This document shows positions 18,030-27,200 of a stretch of 64,000 bases of DNA, piece after piece. Position 1 is the first letter of the stretch, and every line of letters begins with the position of its first letter. Source of the DNA: Gallionella sp. (lineage in GTDB: Bacteria > Pseudomonadota > Gammaproteobacteria > Burkholderiales > Gallionellaceae); contig JAQUAI010000003.1 of assembly GCA_028687335.1 (NCBI GenBank), positions 110,506-174,505 of the forward strand, given 5' to 3'. Both the position numbers and the translations under genes were made by a program. The notes beneath the pieces are model-generated. The model saw nothing but the letters and a program-made list of their open reading frames with translations, was not told the DNA's origin and made no database searches.

Positions 18030-18075
18030 TCCGTCAATTTCAAACTCATTTTTATTCCAACATAATTACTAAGGC

Positions 18076-18103
18076 TTAACAAATTAAAGCTTATAGATAA
18101 AAT
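18076..18103 (+). promoter_or_regulatory. Promoter of the first 32-residue peptide gene
   Basis: TTAACA (18076-18081) and TAAAAT (18098-18103) are 16 bp apart, each one base off consensus, in an AT-rich stretch. The predicted start near 18110 leaves a leader of about 85 bases. Confidence 0.5.
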
Positions 18104-18194
18104 GTGTAATCCCGACAATTTTACTCATAAAATTCGTCCGCCTCGAATAAAGCGGCACCAACAATTCTTATAACTCAATCATCAGGGAGTCACG

Positions 18195-18293
18195 ATGTCC
18201 ATCATTGCAGATATTTCTTCTATCGGCGTTGCCATTTTTTCCGTCGGCTTCGCTATCTGGATCACCAGCCAACTGTTCACCAAAGAAAGTTAA
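18195..18293 (+). CDS. 32-residue single-helix membrane peptide, copy 1
   Basis: This short gene starts at ATG 18195 with GGGAG seven bases upstream and ends TAA at 18291-18293. The peptide begins M-S-I-I-A-D-I-S-S-I-G, continues as one hydrophobic helix with a central W (residue 22) and ends S-Q-L-F-T-K-E-S. It matches the second peptide at 16 of 32 positions with no gaps. Paralogy, ribosome sites, flanking promoters and terminators make both real genes. I do not recognise the family. Possibilities are a small membrane-complex subunit, a regulator of a membrane enzyme, or a type I toxin-like peptide. Confidence 0.8.
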   Translation: MSIIADISSIGVAIFSVGFAIWITSQLFTKES

Positions 18294-18302
18294 TTCCGCG
18301 CG

Positions 18303-18367
18303 GGGCGGGCGCTACAGCCCGCCCTAGCCGCATCAAAACCCTCTGAGCAAACGCGACAGGGGGTTTT
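18303..18367. terminator. Double hairpin terminator after peptide gene 1
   Basis: First, a perfect 8-bp GC stem GGGCGGGC/GCCCGCCC (18303-18310, 18317-18324). Then an 11-bp stem AAAACCCTCTG/CAGGGGGTTTT (18335-18345, 18357-18367, one G-T pair) ends in a T-run and can work in both directions. They isolate the first peptide gene from the second. Confidence 0.8.
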
Positions 18368-18386
18368 CGCTTGCCCAAAAATTCCC

Positions 18387-18414
18387 TTGCTGCAAAAAAT
18401 AATTGTGCTACGAT
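18387..18414 (+). promoter_or_regulatory. Promoter of the second 32-residue peptide gene
   Basis: TTGCTG (18387-18392) and TACGAT (18409-18414) are spaced by 16 bp. The predicted start is near 18421, with a leader of about 50 bases. Confidence 0.55.
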
Positions 18415-18470
18415 TCGTGTGGCCATTTTTACGGCTTGTTTAATCTTGAATCTCTTGGGAGGGGAAAATT

Positions 18471-18569
18471 ATGTCACTCATCGCTGATATCAGTTCTGTT
18501 GGTACTGCATTGCTGGCCGTAGCCTTCTCGTTGTGGATGCTGAAGCAACTGTTCAGCAACAACGACTAA
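18471..18569 (+). CDS. 32-residue single-helix membrane peptide, copy 2
   Basis: ATG 18471 follows a very strong ribosome site (GGGAGGGG, 6 bases away), and TAA is at 18567-18569. The peptide begins M-S-L-I-A-D-I-S-S-V-G, has a helix with W22 aligned to that of copy 1, and ends K-Q-L-F-S-N-N-D. Identical residues cluster in the N-terminal A-D-I-S-S-x-G block and the C-terminal Q-L-F. Most helix changes are conservative (I/L, V/A), the pattern expected from selection on a membrane helix after duplication. It has its own promoter and terminator. Function unknown. Confidence 0.82.
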   Translation: MSLIADISSVGTALLAVAFSLWMLKQLFSNND

Positions 18570-18588
18570 GCTGCAAAAAGCAACCGCA

Positions 18589-18628
18589 GCAAATAAAAAA
18601 CTCCAGTCTAGGCTGGAGTTTTTTATTT
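18589..18628. terminator. Bidirectional terminator after peptide gene 2
   Basis: CTCCAG (18601-18606) and CTGGAG (18613-18618) pair around a TCTAGG loop, and the flanking A and T runs extend the pairing. It ends the second peptide gene on the plus strand and the tRNA transcript on the minus strand. Confidence 0.88.
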
Positions 18629-18637
18629 GCTTGTCTG

Positions 18638-18714
18638 TGGTGGTGATAGGTGGATTTGAACCACCGACCCCAGCATTATGAGTGCTGTGCTCTGACCAAC
18701 TGAGCTATATCACC
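18638..18714 (-). tRNA. tRNA-Met(CAU), elongator
   Basis: A 77-base cloverleaf with acceptor stem GGTGATA/TATCACC, encoded CCA, and anticodon stem CAGCA/TGCTG around loop CTCATAA. The CAU loop followed by TGGGGTC in the variable region, and the lack of three G-C pairs in the anticodon stem, indicate elongator Met rather than initiator or Ile2. Confidence 0.9.
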
Positions 18715-18751
18715 GTAAAACTAAAGAGCGCAGCATTCTCCTGATTTCGCC

Positions 18752-19486
18752 CTACCTTGTCAATGCGCAAGGCACATTCTTCAGTAGGCTATCGCCGAAT
18801 TCTTTTTGCATCGCTCCTAAACGATTAGCGCTGGTGTGATCGATGCTGTTAAAAATGAAAGCTACCGACTTAAGCTTGCCGGATTTCTCCCCCACCAGCG
18901 CGGTGCGCACGCCCTTGCCTTGCAGTTCGACTAGGAATTTTTTGGCGGCATCTTCGGTTTTGAATACGCCCAAAGAAATGGCGTTATTCAGAGGCGTGTC
19001 ATCCTGCACCACAAAATAATCTTCCACGCCGCGCGCTTTCAATTGCGCCAGCTTTTGCGTCACCGCTATTTTGTCTTTCAAAGGCGGGATGTACACCCAG
19101 TAACCGTTGGTTTGTTCGGTCTGTCGTTGGCTTAGCTTATTACCCAAGCTCATACCAGCCAGAAGTTTGTTAGCACGCGCCAACTCGGCACCAGAAAACT
19201 CGCCCCATTCCATACAAACCTGCGGGACGTTCGCCTCGGCAACGACGGTTGGCGCAGCCGAAACTGCACTCACCACCGCAGAGACGGGGACTATTTTTTC
19301 GGGCACTTCATGCACTGTTGAAACGGGAGCAACGGTAGGCTCGGCAGCAATACCTGCCAAGCGAATGCTGGCCGCATTTAATTCGCTTTGCGGTAGAACA
19401 ACAGGCGCGCTGTTGAAAGCCCCTGCGCCCCATAATGCAACCAAGATCAGATTGACCAACAAAACTAACCAAAAAAATATTTTCAT
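18752..19486 (-). CDS. SPOR-domain membrane protein
   Basis: The 244-residue protein has an N-terminal membrane anchor (residues 3-23), a Val/Ala/Pro-rich linker and a C-terminal SPOR-like fold (about 130-210) containing G-Y-W-V-Y-I-P-P and G-V-F-K-T-E-D-A-A. SPOR domains bind denuded peptidoglycan at division sites. It overlaps the end of coaX by four bases and is the last gene of a patatin-birA-coaX-SPOR operon. Confidence 0.8.
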   Translation of the reverse strand: MKIFFWLVLLVNLILVALWGAGAFNSAPVVLPQSELNAASIRLAGIAAEPTVAPVSTVHEVPEKIVPVSAVVSAVSAAPTVVAEANVPQVCMEWGEFSGAELARANKLLAGMSLGNKLSQRQTEQTNGYWVYIPPLKDKIAVTQKLAQLKARGVEDYFVVQDDTPLNNAISLGVFKTEDAAKKFLVELQGKGVRTALVGEKSGKLKSVAFIFNSIDHTSANRLGAMQKEFGDSLLKNVPCALTR

Positions 19487-20196
19487 GCTTTGCCTGCTTC
19501 CCTTGCTATGACTAACATTCCATCGAGAACGAGATTATCCACGAGCTGAACGGTGACGTTAAGGTGAGATGCAATTTCCCCCGCCGCTCCGCCGCTTAAC
19601 ATGACGACAAGCGACCCGCCCAGTAATTCACACTGTCGCTCGATTGCCCCACAGGTAGCTTGTATTGCGCCACTTGCGATGGCATCTGCGGTTGTGGCCG
19701 GGAACGCTGCATACTGCCCCTGCTGCTGATGCAAATCTGCGGTTGCGCTATACAGGCTATGCCGCATCAAAGCTATGCCCGGCAAGATCAACCCGCCAAG
19801 AAATGTGCCGTCTGCGGATAAAGCATCAACCGTAGTTGCCGTACCGCAATTGACCACAATGCATGCCCCCCGATAGCGTGCCCGCGCGCCAATCAGCGCC
19901 GCCCAACGATCACTACCCAACCGCGCAGCCTCTCGGTAACCATTACGCACGCCGCATTGCTCCGACTGCGCGCGCAATACGTTTAATGCGGCGCTAGTCA
20001 CGTGATCAAAAGCCTGCTCCACCTGAATGCCCGCGACATTGCTCAACCATATCTGGCCAATACCGCCACGTGCCTGTAACTGAGTCGCGAGTTCTGCGAC
20101 ATCGGCTCGTGGCGATACTCCCGCATCCAGTTCAACTTCATCGCGCAACAGCCGCCACTTGATCCGCGTGTTACCGGCATCGACCAGTAATTTCAT
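19483..20196 (-). CDS. coaX: Type III pantothenate kinase
   Basis: CoaX phosphorylates pantothenate in the first step of coenzyme A synthesis. The 237-residue protein has the actin-like ATPase motifs D-A-G-N-T-R-I-K-W at residues 6-14, N-C-G-T-A-T-T-V-D and G-L-I-L-P-G-I-A-L-M, and a GSD-type motif L-G-S-D-R-W-A-A. It overlaps birA upstream and the SPOR gene downstream by four bases each, so the four genes are translated in series. The birA-coaX pairing is common in beta- and gammaproteobacteria. Confidence 0.95.
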   Translation of the reverse strand: MKLLVDAGNTRIKWRLLRDEVELDAGVSPRADVAELATQLQARGGIGQIWLSNVAGIQVEQAFDHVTSAALNVLRAQSEQCGVRNGYREAARLGSDRWAALIGARARYRGACIVVNCGTATTVDALSADGTFLGGLILPGIALMRHSLYSATADLHQQQGQYAAFPATTADAIASGAIQATCGAIERQCELLGGSLVVMLSGGAAGEIASHLNVTVQLVDNLVLDGMLVIAREAGKA

Positions 20197-21173
20197 CGCT
20201 TCATCTCCAATTCGCCCGAGTTGAGAATGCGTACGCCGCTGGACGTATTAATGCGCAATTCGCCGCTGTCAGATACACCAAGTGCTGTCCCGTCCACGCT
20301 TGCACCGGAAGGCAGCCTGAGCGTCACAGGCTGATCGCGGTACAAGTGATAACGCTCCCATTCCTCCCGCAAAGAGGCAAAGCCGCGCGTGCTAAATTCA
20401 TCCAGCACCTGTGATAACTCATCCAGCAATAATGCGAACAGAAAATTGCGCTCGGGCAAGTTTGCCACCAAATCTTCCAACGCCACAGCAGGCTGGTCAA
20501 TATTGCGCAACAGGCTGCCGGGTAAGGCACAGTTGAGGCCAATACCGATAACCACCGCACTTGGGCCGAGCATATCGCCCTGAGCTTCAAGCAATACACC
20601 GCCCAGCTTGCCCTGCGAGGTGACAATATCATTCGGCCACTTCAGCCATACATCATCCAGTGCCAGTTTACGCAAGCTGCGTACGATACCAACGCCAACA
20701 GCTAGGCTCAGCCCAGAGAGTGCATTCAGGCCACAGTCAAAGCGCCACAACAAGGAGAAAGTCAGGGCATTACCCAACCCCGCATGCCAGCGACGTCCGG
20801 CACGCCCGCGTCCGGCGGTTTGCAACTCAACCGCTAACACCGTGCCGTGCGCCTCGCCTAAGGCGGCGCGCTGCAACAATAACGAGTTGCTTGAGCCTGC
20901 TTGCGAGATCACCTCGACCGACAGTGCAGCATGCCGCAGTGCCTGTGTTATTTGCACCGCATCCAAGCGTTGCCAAGGACGCAACAAACGGTAGCCGCGC
21001 CCGCGTACCCGTCCGACCTCAATACCCTGCGCTGCGATCTGACTCATGGTGTTAAAAACGCTGGTACGCACCACACCCAAATCCTGTGCCAATGCCTGAC
21101 CAGAATGAAACTTTCCGTCAGCCAGACAGTTCAACAAATGCCATGCCCGCTCGTTAAGCAATTCGTCGGTCAT
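20193..21173 (-). CDS. birA: Biotin--[acetyl-CoA-carboxylase] ligase / biotin repressor
   Basis: The 326-residue protein has an N-terminal winged helix (about 1-65, with S-G-Q-A-L-A-Q-D-L-G-V-V-R-T-S-V), the ligase domain with the biotinyl-AMP loop G-R-G-R-A-G-R-R-W-H and the K-W-P-N-D-I motif, and a C-terminal beta domain. The helix-turn-helix makes it a likely bifunctional enzyme/repressor. It overlaps both neighbours by four bases. Confidence 0.93.
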   Translation of the reverse strand: MTDELLNERAWHLLNCLADGKFHSGQALAQDLGVVRTSVFNTMSQIAAQGIEVGRVRGRGYRLLRPWQRLDAVQITQALRHAALSVEVISQAGSSNSLLLQRAALGEAHGTVLAVELQTAGRGRAGRRWHAGLGNALTFSLLWRFDCGLNALSGLSLAVGVGIVRSLRKLALDDVWLKWPNDIVTSQGKLGGVLLEAQGDMLGPSAVVIGIGLNCALPGSLLRNIDQPAVALEDLVANLPERNFLFALLLDELSQVLDEFSTRGFASLREEWERYHLYRDQPVTLRLPSGASVDGTALGVSDSGELRINTSSGVRILNSGELEMKR

Positions 21174-22339
21174 TGCGGTAAACCCTCGTCATGCGGATGC
21201 GCGACATTCAAGAAACATAGAATCTCGTCACGACGGTTCATCGCATCGTCGTATCCCAGACGAATCAGTTCATTGCAATAGCGCCGCTCGGACAACAAAA
21301 AGCTCACCAGCGTGGCGCCACCGTGCCGAGGAGCCGCCCCCACCAAACGTAGCAAAAAACGGATCGTCCAAGGCAGATCGTGCATATGTCGCTCAGCAAT
21401 CTTGTCGATTGCGACAGTCGGTGAAATCACCAGCAGCTCAACATGTTTCAGTCCCGATTGCGCGCGGGTTGTCGGCGGCATCAGGGCGACCAGTTGATTA
21501 ATAGTCTGCACCCGCTCAATATCCACTTCCATACTATCAAGAAACAGACTGCTCAAAGCATGACCAGCTATTGCTGCCAACGAGGGGTAGTACCCCTCTT
21601 CGTTACGGCGGCCATGTTCCACCTCGGCATTGGTCGAACCCACCACCATGACACGCGTCGCTCCTAAGTGGAGCGCAGAGCTGATCGGCGCAATCTGCCG
21701 CATCGAGCCATCGCCGAAATACTCGCGGTTGATATGCATGGCAGGAAAAATAAACGGGATGGCCGAAGAAGCCAGCAGATGGCGAGCGTCAATATGTGTC
21801 GGCACACCGACTCGGCGGGTGCGATGCCAAGGCCGAATGCTGGATGCCCCTTGGTAGAACGTGACCGACTGCCCTGTATCGTAGCCCGAGGCTGTAATAC
21901 CAAGTGCATGCAATAAACCAGCATCGACGTTGCTCTGTATTTTTTCGCATGGCAGCAAAGCCTCAATCAAGCCAGCCAGCGGGGTGTTATCCAGCAGCGA
22001 AATGCGTCGCAGGCGATTGATTCCCAACCCGCTCAACAGCACGCCGCCAAACCACTTTATGCTATTGCCAAACACGCCAAGTACATCGGTACGGTAGACC
22101 TGACGGGGATGAAAACTTTTCCAGATATTGAGCAGATAACGCACGGCTTGGCGAAAATTACGCGCCTCAATCGCCAGCGTTGCTGCATTCAATGCGCCTG
22201 CCGATGTGCCACAAATCACCGGAAATGGATTGCGCGCATGACGGGGCAATAACTCGGCAATCGCCTTGAGCACGCCAACCTGATACGCGGCGCGGGCACC
22301 GCCGCCGGTCAGAATAAGGCCGACACGCTCTGCATCCAT
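21170..22339 (-). CDS. Patatin-like phospholipase
   Basis: A patatin-domain hydrolase of about 389 residues. It shows the oxyanion loop G-G-G-A-R-A-A-Y near the N-terminus, the nucleophile elbow G-T-S-A-G-A and the catalytic Asp in F-G-D-G-S-M. There is no signal peptide, so it is probably a cytosolic lipid acyl hydrolase. The ATG at 22339 is chosen; a longer frame to 22381 would overlap the upstream coiled-coil gene. The stop overlaps the birA start. Confidence 0.88.
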   Translation of the reverse strand: MDAERVGLILTGGGARAAYQVGVLKAIAELLPRHARNPFPVICGTSAGALNAATLAIEARNFRQAVRYLLNIWKSFHPRQVYRTDVLGVFGNSIKWFGGVLLSGLGINRLRRISLLDNTPLAGLIEALLPCEKIQSNVDAGLLHALGITASGYDTGQSVTFYQGASSIRPWHRTRRVGVPTHIDARHLLASSAIPFIFPAMHINREYFGDGSMRQIAPISSALHLGATRVMVVGSTNAEVEHGRRNEEGYYPSLAAIAGHALSSLFLDSMEVDIERVQTINQLVALMPPTTRAQSGLKHVELLVISPTVAIDKIAERHMHDLPWTIRFLLRLVGAAPRHGGATLVSFLLSERRYCNELIRLGYDDAMNRRDEILCFLNVAHPHDEGLPQ

Positions 22340-22346
22340 GCGCGTT

Positions 22347-22580
22347 TTATTCCAGTTCGGCTCGCACCGATTCAAGCGCATCCTTAAGCGTTTCCTCGCG
22401 CAATGCGTTCAATGCTTCCGACAACACTTCGGCGGCATCCACCGCGCTACCCGGCAAAGCAGATGGCTCCGTATTTGCCACCAGAACAGCTGCCGCGCCA
22501 ACCACTTTAAGCAACGCGTTGCGCTCGTTCATCAGCATTTCGATTTCTTTGCTCAACAACTCAACTTCTTGCTTGTTCAT
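22347..22580 (-). CDS. Small coiled-coil protein of unknown function
   Basis: The 77-residue acidic protein has a heptad-like N-terminal helix (V-E-L-L-S-K-E-I-E-M-L-M-N-E-R-N), an Ala/Val-rich middle and a second charged helix ending E-S-V-R-A-E-L-E. It stops 7 bp before the patatin gene and would be the first gene of that operon. I recognise no family. Confidence 0.6.
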   Translation of the reverse strand: MNKQEVELLSKEIEMLMNERNALLKVVGAAAVLVANTEPSALPGSAVDAAEVLSEALNALREETLKDALESVRAELE

Positions 22581-22694
22581 TTAAATCATCCTTTGGTTTG
22601 AGCGAAAATCAAAACGATTCCCGCTATCGTTGCATCCGGCCCGCTCACGCATGGCGCGGAGAAAATTTGTGCGGTAATAAGCCGCGTGCGGTTG

Positions 22695-22700
22695 ATTATA
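22695..22700 (-). promoter_or_regulatory. Possible -10 box for the coiled-coil/patatin operon
   Basis: A perfect TATAAT on the minus strand lies about 115 bases upstream of the coiled-coil gene, just beyond the mqo stop. The only -35 candidate (CTGGGA, 16 bp upstream) is weak. Confidence 0.35.
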
Positions 22701-22710
22701 GAGCGTGCGA

Positions 22711-24195
22711 CTACGATCCCAGCCGCAATGTCGCCAGCGTTCTGCGCCGCACGGCGTGCAGCAAATCCACATTCTCGTCCAGCGACTCGCCGTAGGACGG
22801 AATCATCTCTTTCATCTTTTGCTTCCACTCCGCACTATGCATCCGCGATGCGAAGCAGCGCTCGATCACTTCAACCATCGCCTGCACCGATGTTGACGCA
22901 CCCGGCGACGCACCCAGCAAGGTCGCCAGCGTGCCGTCTTGCGCGGTGACAATCTCTGTACCGAACTCCAGCTTGCCGCCTTTTTTATCGCAGCCTTTGA
23001 TGATCTGAACACGCTGTCCGGCAGAAGCCAATTCCCAATCCGATTCACGCGCATCAGCATAAAACTCGCGCAAGGCAGCAACGCGATCTTTGTGCGACTT
23101 GAATGCCTCGGTAACCAAATAGCGCGTTAGATCCAAATTGTCGCGCGCCACCGAAAGCATGGGTTTGAGATTGCCCGACGTGAGCGAGGAAAACAGATCA
23201 AGCACCGATCCCTCTTTCAAAAACTTGGTCGTGATACTGGCGAATGGCCCGAATAAAAGCACCGACTCTCCGCCGATAATGCGCGCATCCAAATGCGGCA
23301 CCGACATCGGCGGCGCGCCCAATGGGGCTTTGCCGTACACTTTGCTGGTGTGCTGGCGCACGATCTTGGGATCGTGACAGATCAGCCATTGCCCGCTGAC
23401 GGGAAACCCACCATAACCCTGCGCCTCAGGAATATCCGATTTTTGCAGCAAAGGCAATGCACCGCCGCCCGCACCGAGGAAAACAAAAGCAGCATCAACT
23501 GTTCGCACCTTGTCGCTATCGTTATCTTTCACCCGCACATGCCAGCGCGAGTCGGCATGTTGCTTCATACCCACAATGGTGTGGCTCAACTGCAATTCAA
23601 AATTAGGCAGCTTGACCAGTGCCTTGACCAGCTTGCGCGTGAGAAAGCCGAAATCGACATCCGTACCATGTTTGACTTGGGTTGCCGCAATCGGCTCGTT
23701 CGAATCGCGCTGTGCCATCACCAGCGGCATCCATTTTTGCAGTACCGCGTGATCTTCGCTGTATTCCATTTCCTCAAACAAATGATGCGCGCTCAACGCA
23801 GCAAAACGTTTGCGCAAAAACGCGACATTCTTTTCGCCCCACACAAAACTTTGATGAAACACCGGGTTAATAAATTTTTCCGGCGTGGGTAGCAACCCCT
23901 GCTCAACCAGATACGACCAGAATTGCAACGACACCTCAAAAGCCGAATTAATCTCCAGCGCGCGGTCAATACGAATACTGCCGTCAGGCAACTCAGGGGT
24001 GTAATTCAATTCGCAATAACCCGCATGCCCAGTACCTGCATTGTTCAAACCATGCGAGCTTTCGTGACCGACTTTACCTAGTCGTTCAACCATCATAATT
24101 TTGAGCGTGGGATCAAGCTGCGCCAGTAATTTTCCCAGCGTCGCGCTCATCACACCCGCACCGACTAACAAGACATCTACTTTTTTGACTGACAT
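22711..24195 (-). CDS. mqo: Malate:quinone oxidoreductase
   Basis: This FAD-dependent, peripheral membrane TCA-cycle enzyme oxidises malate and reduces quinone. It is 494 residues long and starts M-S-V-K-K-V-D, followed by the dinucleotide fold L-V-G-A-G-V-M-S-A-T-L. The N-N-A-G-T-G-H-A-G motif and the G-G-E-S-V-L-F-G-P-F-A block are present. An open frame to 24333 adds an unrelated N-terminus and is rejected. The gene has no close operon partner. Confidence 0.95.
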   Translation of the reverse strand: MSVKKVDVLLVGAGVMSATLGKLLAQLDPTLKIMMVERLGKVGHESSHGLNNAGTGHAGYCELNYTPELPDGSIRIDRALEINSAFEVSLQFWSYLVEQGLLPTPEKFINPVFHQSFVWGEKNVAFLRKRFAALSAHHLFEEMEYSEDHAVLQKWMPLVMAQRDSNEPIAATQVKHGTDVDFGFLTRKLVKALVKLPNFELQLSHTIVGMKQHADSRWHVRVKDNDSDKVRTVDAAFVFLGAGGGALPLLQKSDIPEAQGYGGFPVSGQWLICHDPKIVRQHTSKVYGKAPLGAPPMSVPHLDARIIGGESVLLFGPFASITTKFLKEGSVLDLFSSLTSGNLKPMLSVARDNLDLTRYLVTEAFKSHKDRVAALREFYADARESDWELASAGQRVQIIKGCDKKGGKLEFGTEIVTAQDGTLATLLGASPGASTSVQAMVEVIERCFASRMHSAEWKQKMKEMIPSYGESLDENVDLLHAVRRRTLATLRLGS

Positions 24196-24224
24196 GTATA
24201 TTCCCCGATGGATACGCGCGTATT

Positions 24225-27200
24225 TTAACTCCGCAACGCCGCCAGCATCTTCTCCAATCGCTTCACCGACACGATCACCGGTGTCTTCAACTCCTGCGCG
24301 AACAGTGATACGCGCAGTTCTTGCAACATCCACGCAAATTCATCCATACGCGGGTCGTGTGTACCCAGCTGAGACTGGCGCAATTTCTGCCACGCCTGCA
24401 ACAACGGTTGCATCTGCGACAAACACTGCGCGTCGCGTGCGGGATTAACGCGTAATTTTTCGATGCGCAGATTGACTGCCTTCAGGTAGCGCGGCAGATG
24501 TTGCATGCGCTCGAACGGTGTATCCGCGACGAAACGTTTGTGCAGCAGCCATTCCACCTGAGCGCGCACATCCTGCGCCACGGCAGGATACGCTTTAAGT
24601 TGCGGCAAACTTTTTTGCAGCGCCTGATGTTCGCTCAGCACGGTGGCAACCAAGCGCGCAATCTCCTGTGCGATGAGTAGCAGACGATTCTTCGCCTCTT
24701 TGCCGCGCGCGGTAAATTGACTCTCGTTGGTCGGCAATGGCTCGTTCAAACAGCAACGCTCGAAAGTCGTCGCCAATATCTGCTGCTGCAATTCTTGTTG
24801 CGTCCCAAAAGGCATAAACAGCATGCCCAACCGTTGCGCATCGGGCAGGTTTTTTTCCAGATATTTGACCTGATCTTTCAATGCCAACATGAACAAGCGG
24901 CGTAAACCCCCGCGATGGGCGGAATCGGCGGCATCGCGCGTATCAAAGGCGCGCAATACCACGGCATCGCCCTCGTCCACCAGCGCGTTAAACAAAGTGA
25001 CCGACTGCCCGGCACGCTGCACGCTGCAAGTTTCGACGAAATCGCCAAAGTCCCAGCTGAGATGACGCAGATCGTCGGCGGCGGCAACACTTTTCGCGGC
25101 CACTTTTACGGTTTCGACCGGCGCACTGCGCACCGCCAGTTCGGCATGTAGCTGGGCGAAGTTGCGCGACATACCCAGCTGTCGGCCATGTTCGTCCAGT
25201 ACACGGAAATTCATCAGTAAATGCGCGGGCAGCTGTTCAAGTCGAAACGCATCCAGCGGTACATCAAGCTGTTTTTGCTCGCGTATATAGCGTGCCAGAG
25301 CTTGCAACAGCGGTGAATTCGAGGCCACCACCTCGCGGCAGAACGCAGTGGAAAATTCCGGCACCGGCACCAGATGACGGCGCAGACGCTGCGGTAACGT
25401 TTTGATTAACTGCGTAACTTTTTCCGCCAGCAAACCGGGAACCAGCCACTCGCATCGTGCTGCTACGACCTGATTGATGAGCGCGAGAGGGACGGCGCAG
25501 GTAATGCCATCGTCGTTTTTACCGGGTAAAAAGTTGTAGCTCAACGCAAAACTAACGTTGTCGATTTTGAGCTGCGGCGGGAATTGGTCGGTGGTGATTC
25601 CCGCCGCCTCATGGCGCATCAAATCGTCTTTTTTCAAATACAACAATTTGGCATTGTCGCGTTCGGCATTTTTGCGCCAATGCTCAAAAGCCGCGCCGTT
25701 GTGGATGTCTGCGGGAATACGGCTATCGTAAAAAGCAAAGATCAGTTCGTCGTCCACCAGCACATCGGGACGCCGCGCTTTATGCTCCAACGCCTCGATA
25801 TCAAGAATCAGTTTCTGGTTATGCGCAAAAAAGGCCGCCTGAGAAATAAACTCGCCACCAACCAATGCCTGACGGATGAATACCTCGCGTGATTCGGTCA
25901 CATTCATCGGCCCGTAATGCACGCGCTTTTTTGCATTCAGCAACAGGCCATGCAAAGTGCTGCGCTCGTAGGCAACCACTTGCGCCGCTTTTTTCTCCCA
26001 GTGCGGGTCGAAGTAATGCCGCTTGATGAGATGTGAGCCTACCTCTTCCAACCACTCCGGCTCGATACGTGCAACGCAGCGCGCATACAAACGGTGCGTC
26101 TCGGTCAGTTCCGCCGCCATCACCCATTTCGTGCCTTTTTTTGCCAGCACAGAATTCGGTGCAATAAAAAATTTGATTCCGCGCGCGCCAAGATACTCGT
26201 TGCTTTCCAGACTTTTAGTGCCGATATTGCCGAGCAAGCCGCACAACAAAGCCTTGTGAATTTGCTCGTAGGTCGCGGGAAGCTCGTTGCTGCGCATCCC
26301 CATTTCGGCCACCTGTCCGTGCAATTGCTGGTGTAGCTCGAACCATTCGCGCAAACGCAGCGGCGACAGAAAGTGCTTGCGGCATTCCTCGGTCAGCAGG
26401 CGGTTAGACTTTTTGTGTGCCACTGCCTCGCGGAACCACGCCCACAATTTGGGGTAGATCAGGAAATCAGAACGCTCGTCAGTAAACGGCTTATGCGCGG
26501 CATCCGCCGCTTCCTGCCTGTCCATCGGTCGGTCACGCGGGTCTTGCACCGACAGCGCGCTGGCAATGATGAGAATCTCGTTTAGGCACTGATATTGCCG
26601 CCCCGCCAGCAACAGCCGCGCAATCTTTGGGTCCAGCGGCAGCTTGGCCAGTTCGTGCCCAATCTTGGTCAGCTTGCGTGTGTCATCAATCGCCCCCAAC
26701 TCGGCCAACAACTGGTAGCCGTCGGCGATCATGCGCGGGCTGGGCGGCTCGATAAAGGGAAACTCGGCAATATCGCCCAGCTCCAGTGCGCTCATGCGCA
26801 GGATGACGGTAGCCAGCGACACGCGGAAAATTTCGGGATCGGTAAACTCGGCGCGCTGCAAAAAATCAGCTTCGTCATACAAGCGCACGCAGATGCCGCT
26901 CATCACGCGCCCGCAGCGTCCGGCGCGCTGGTTTGCCGCCGCACGCGCAATTTTTTCGATGTGCAGTTGCTCAACTTTTTGACGAATGCTGTAACGATTC
27001 ACCCGCGCCAAACCGGTGTCGATGACATATCCGATATTCGGCACAGTGAGCGAGGTCTCCGCCACATTGGTCGCCAACACCACGCGGCGCTGATTGCCCG
27101 TCTTGAACACCTTATCCTGCTCCGCTGCCGTCAGGCGGGAAAACAAAGGCAGTACTTCGATGCCTTTGGGATGGTGCTTGCGCAAAGCCTCGGCTGTGTC

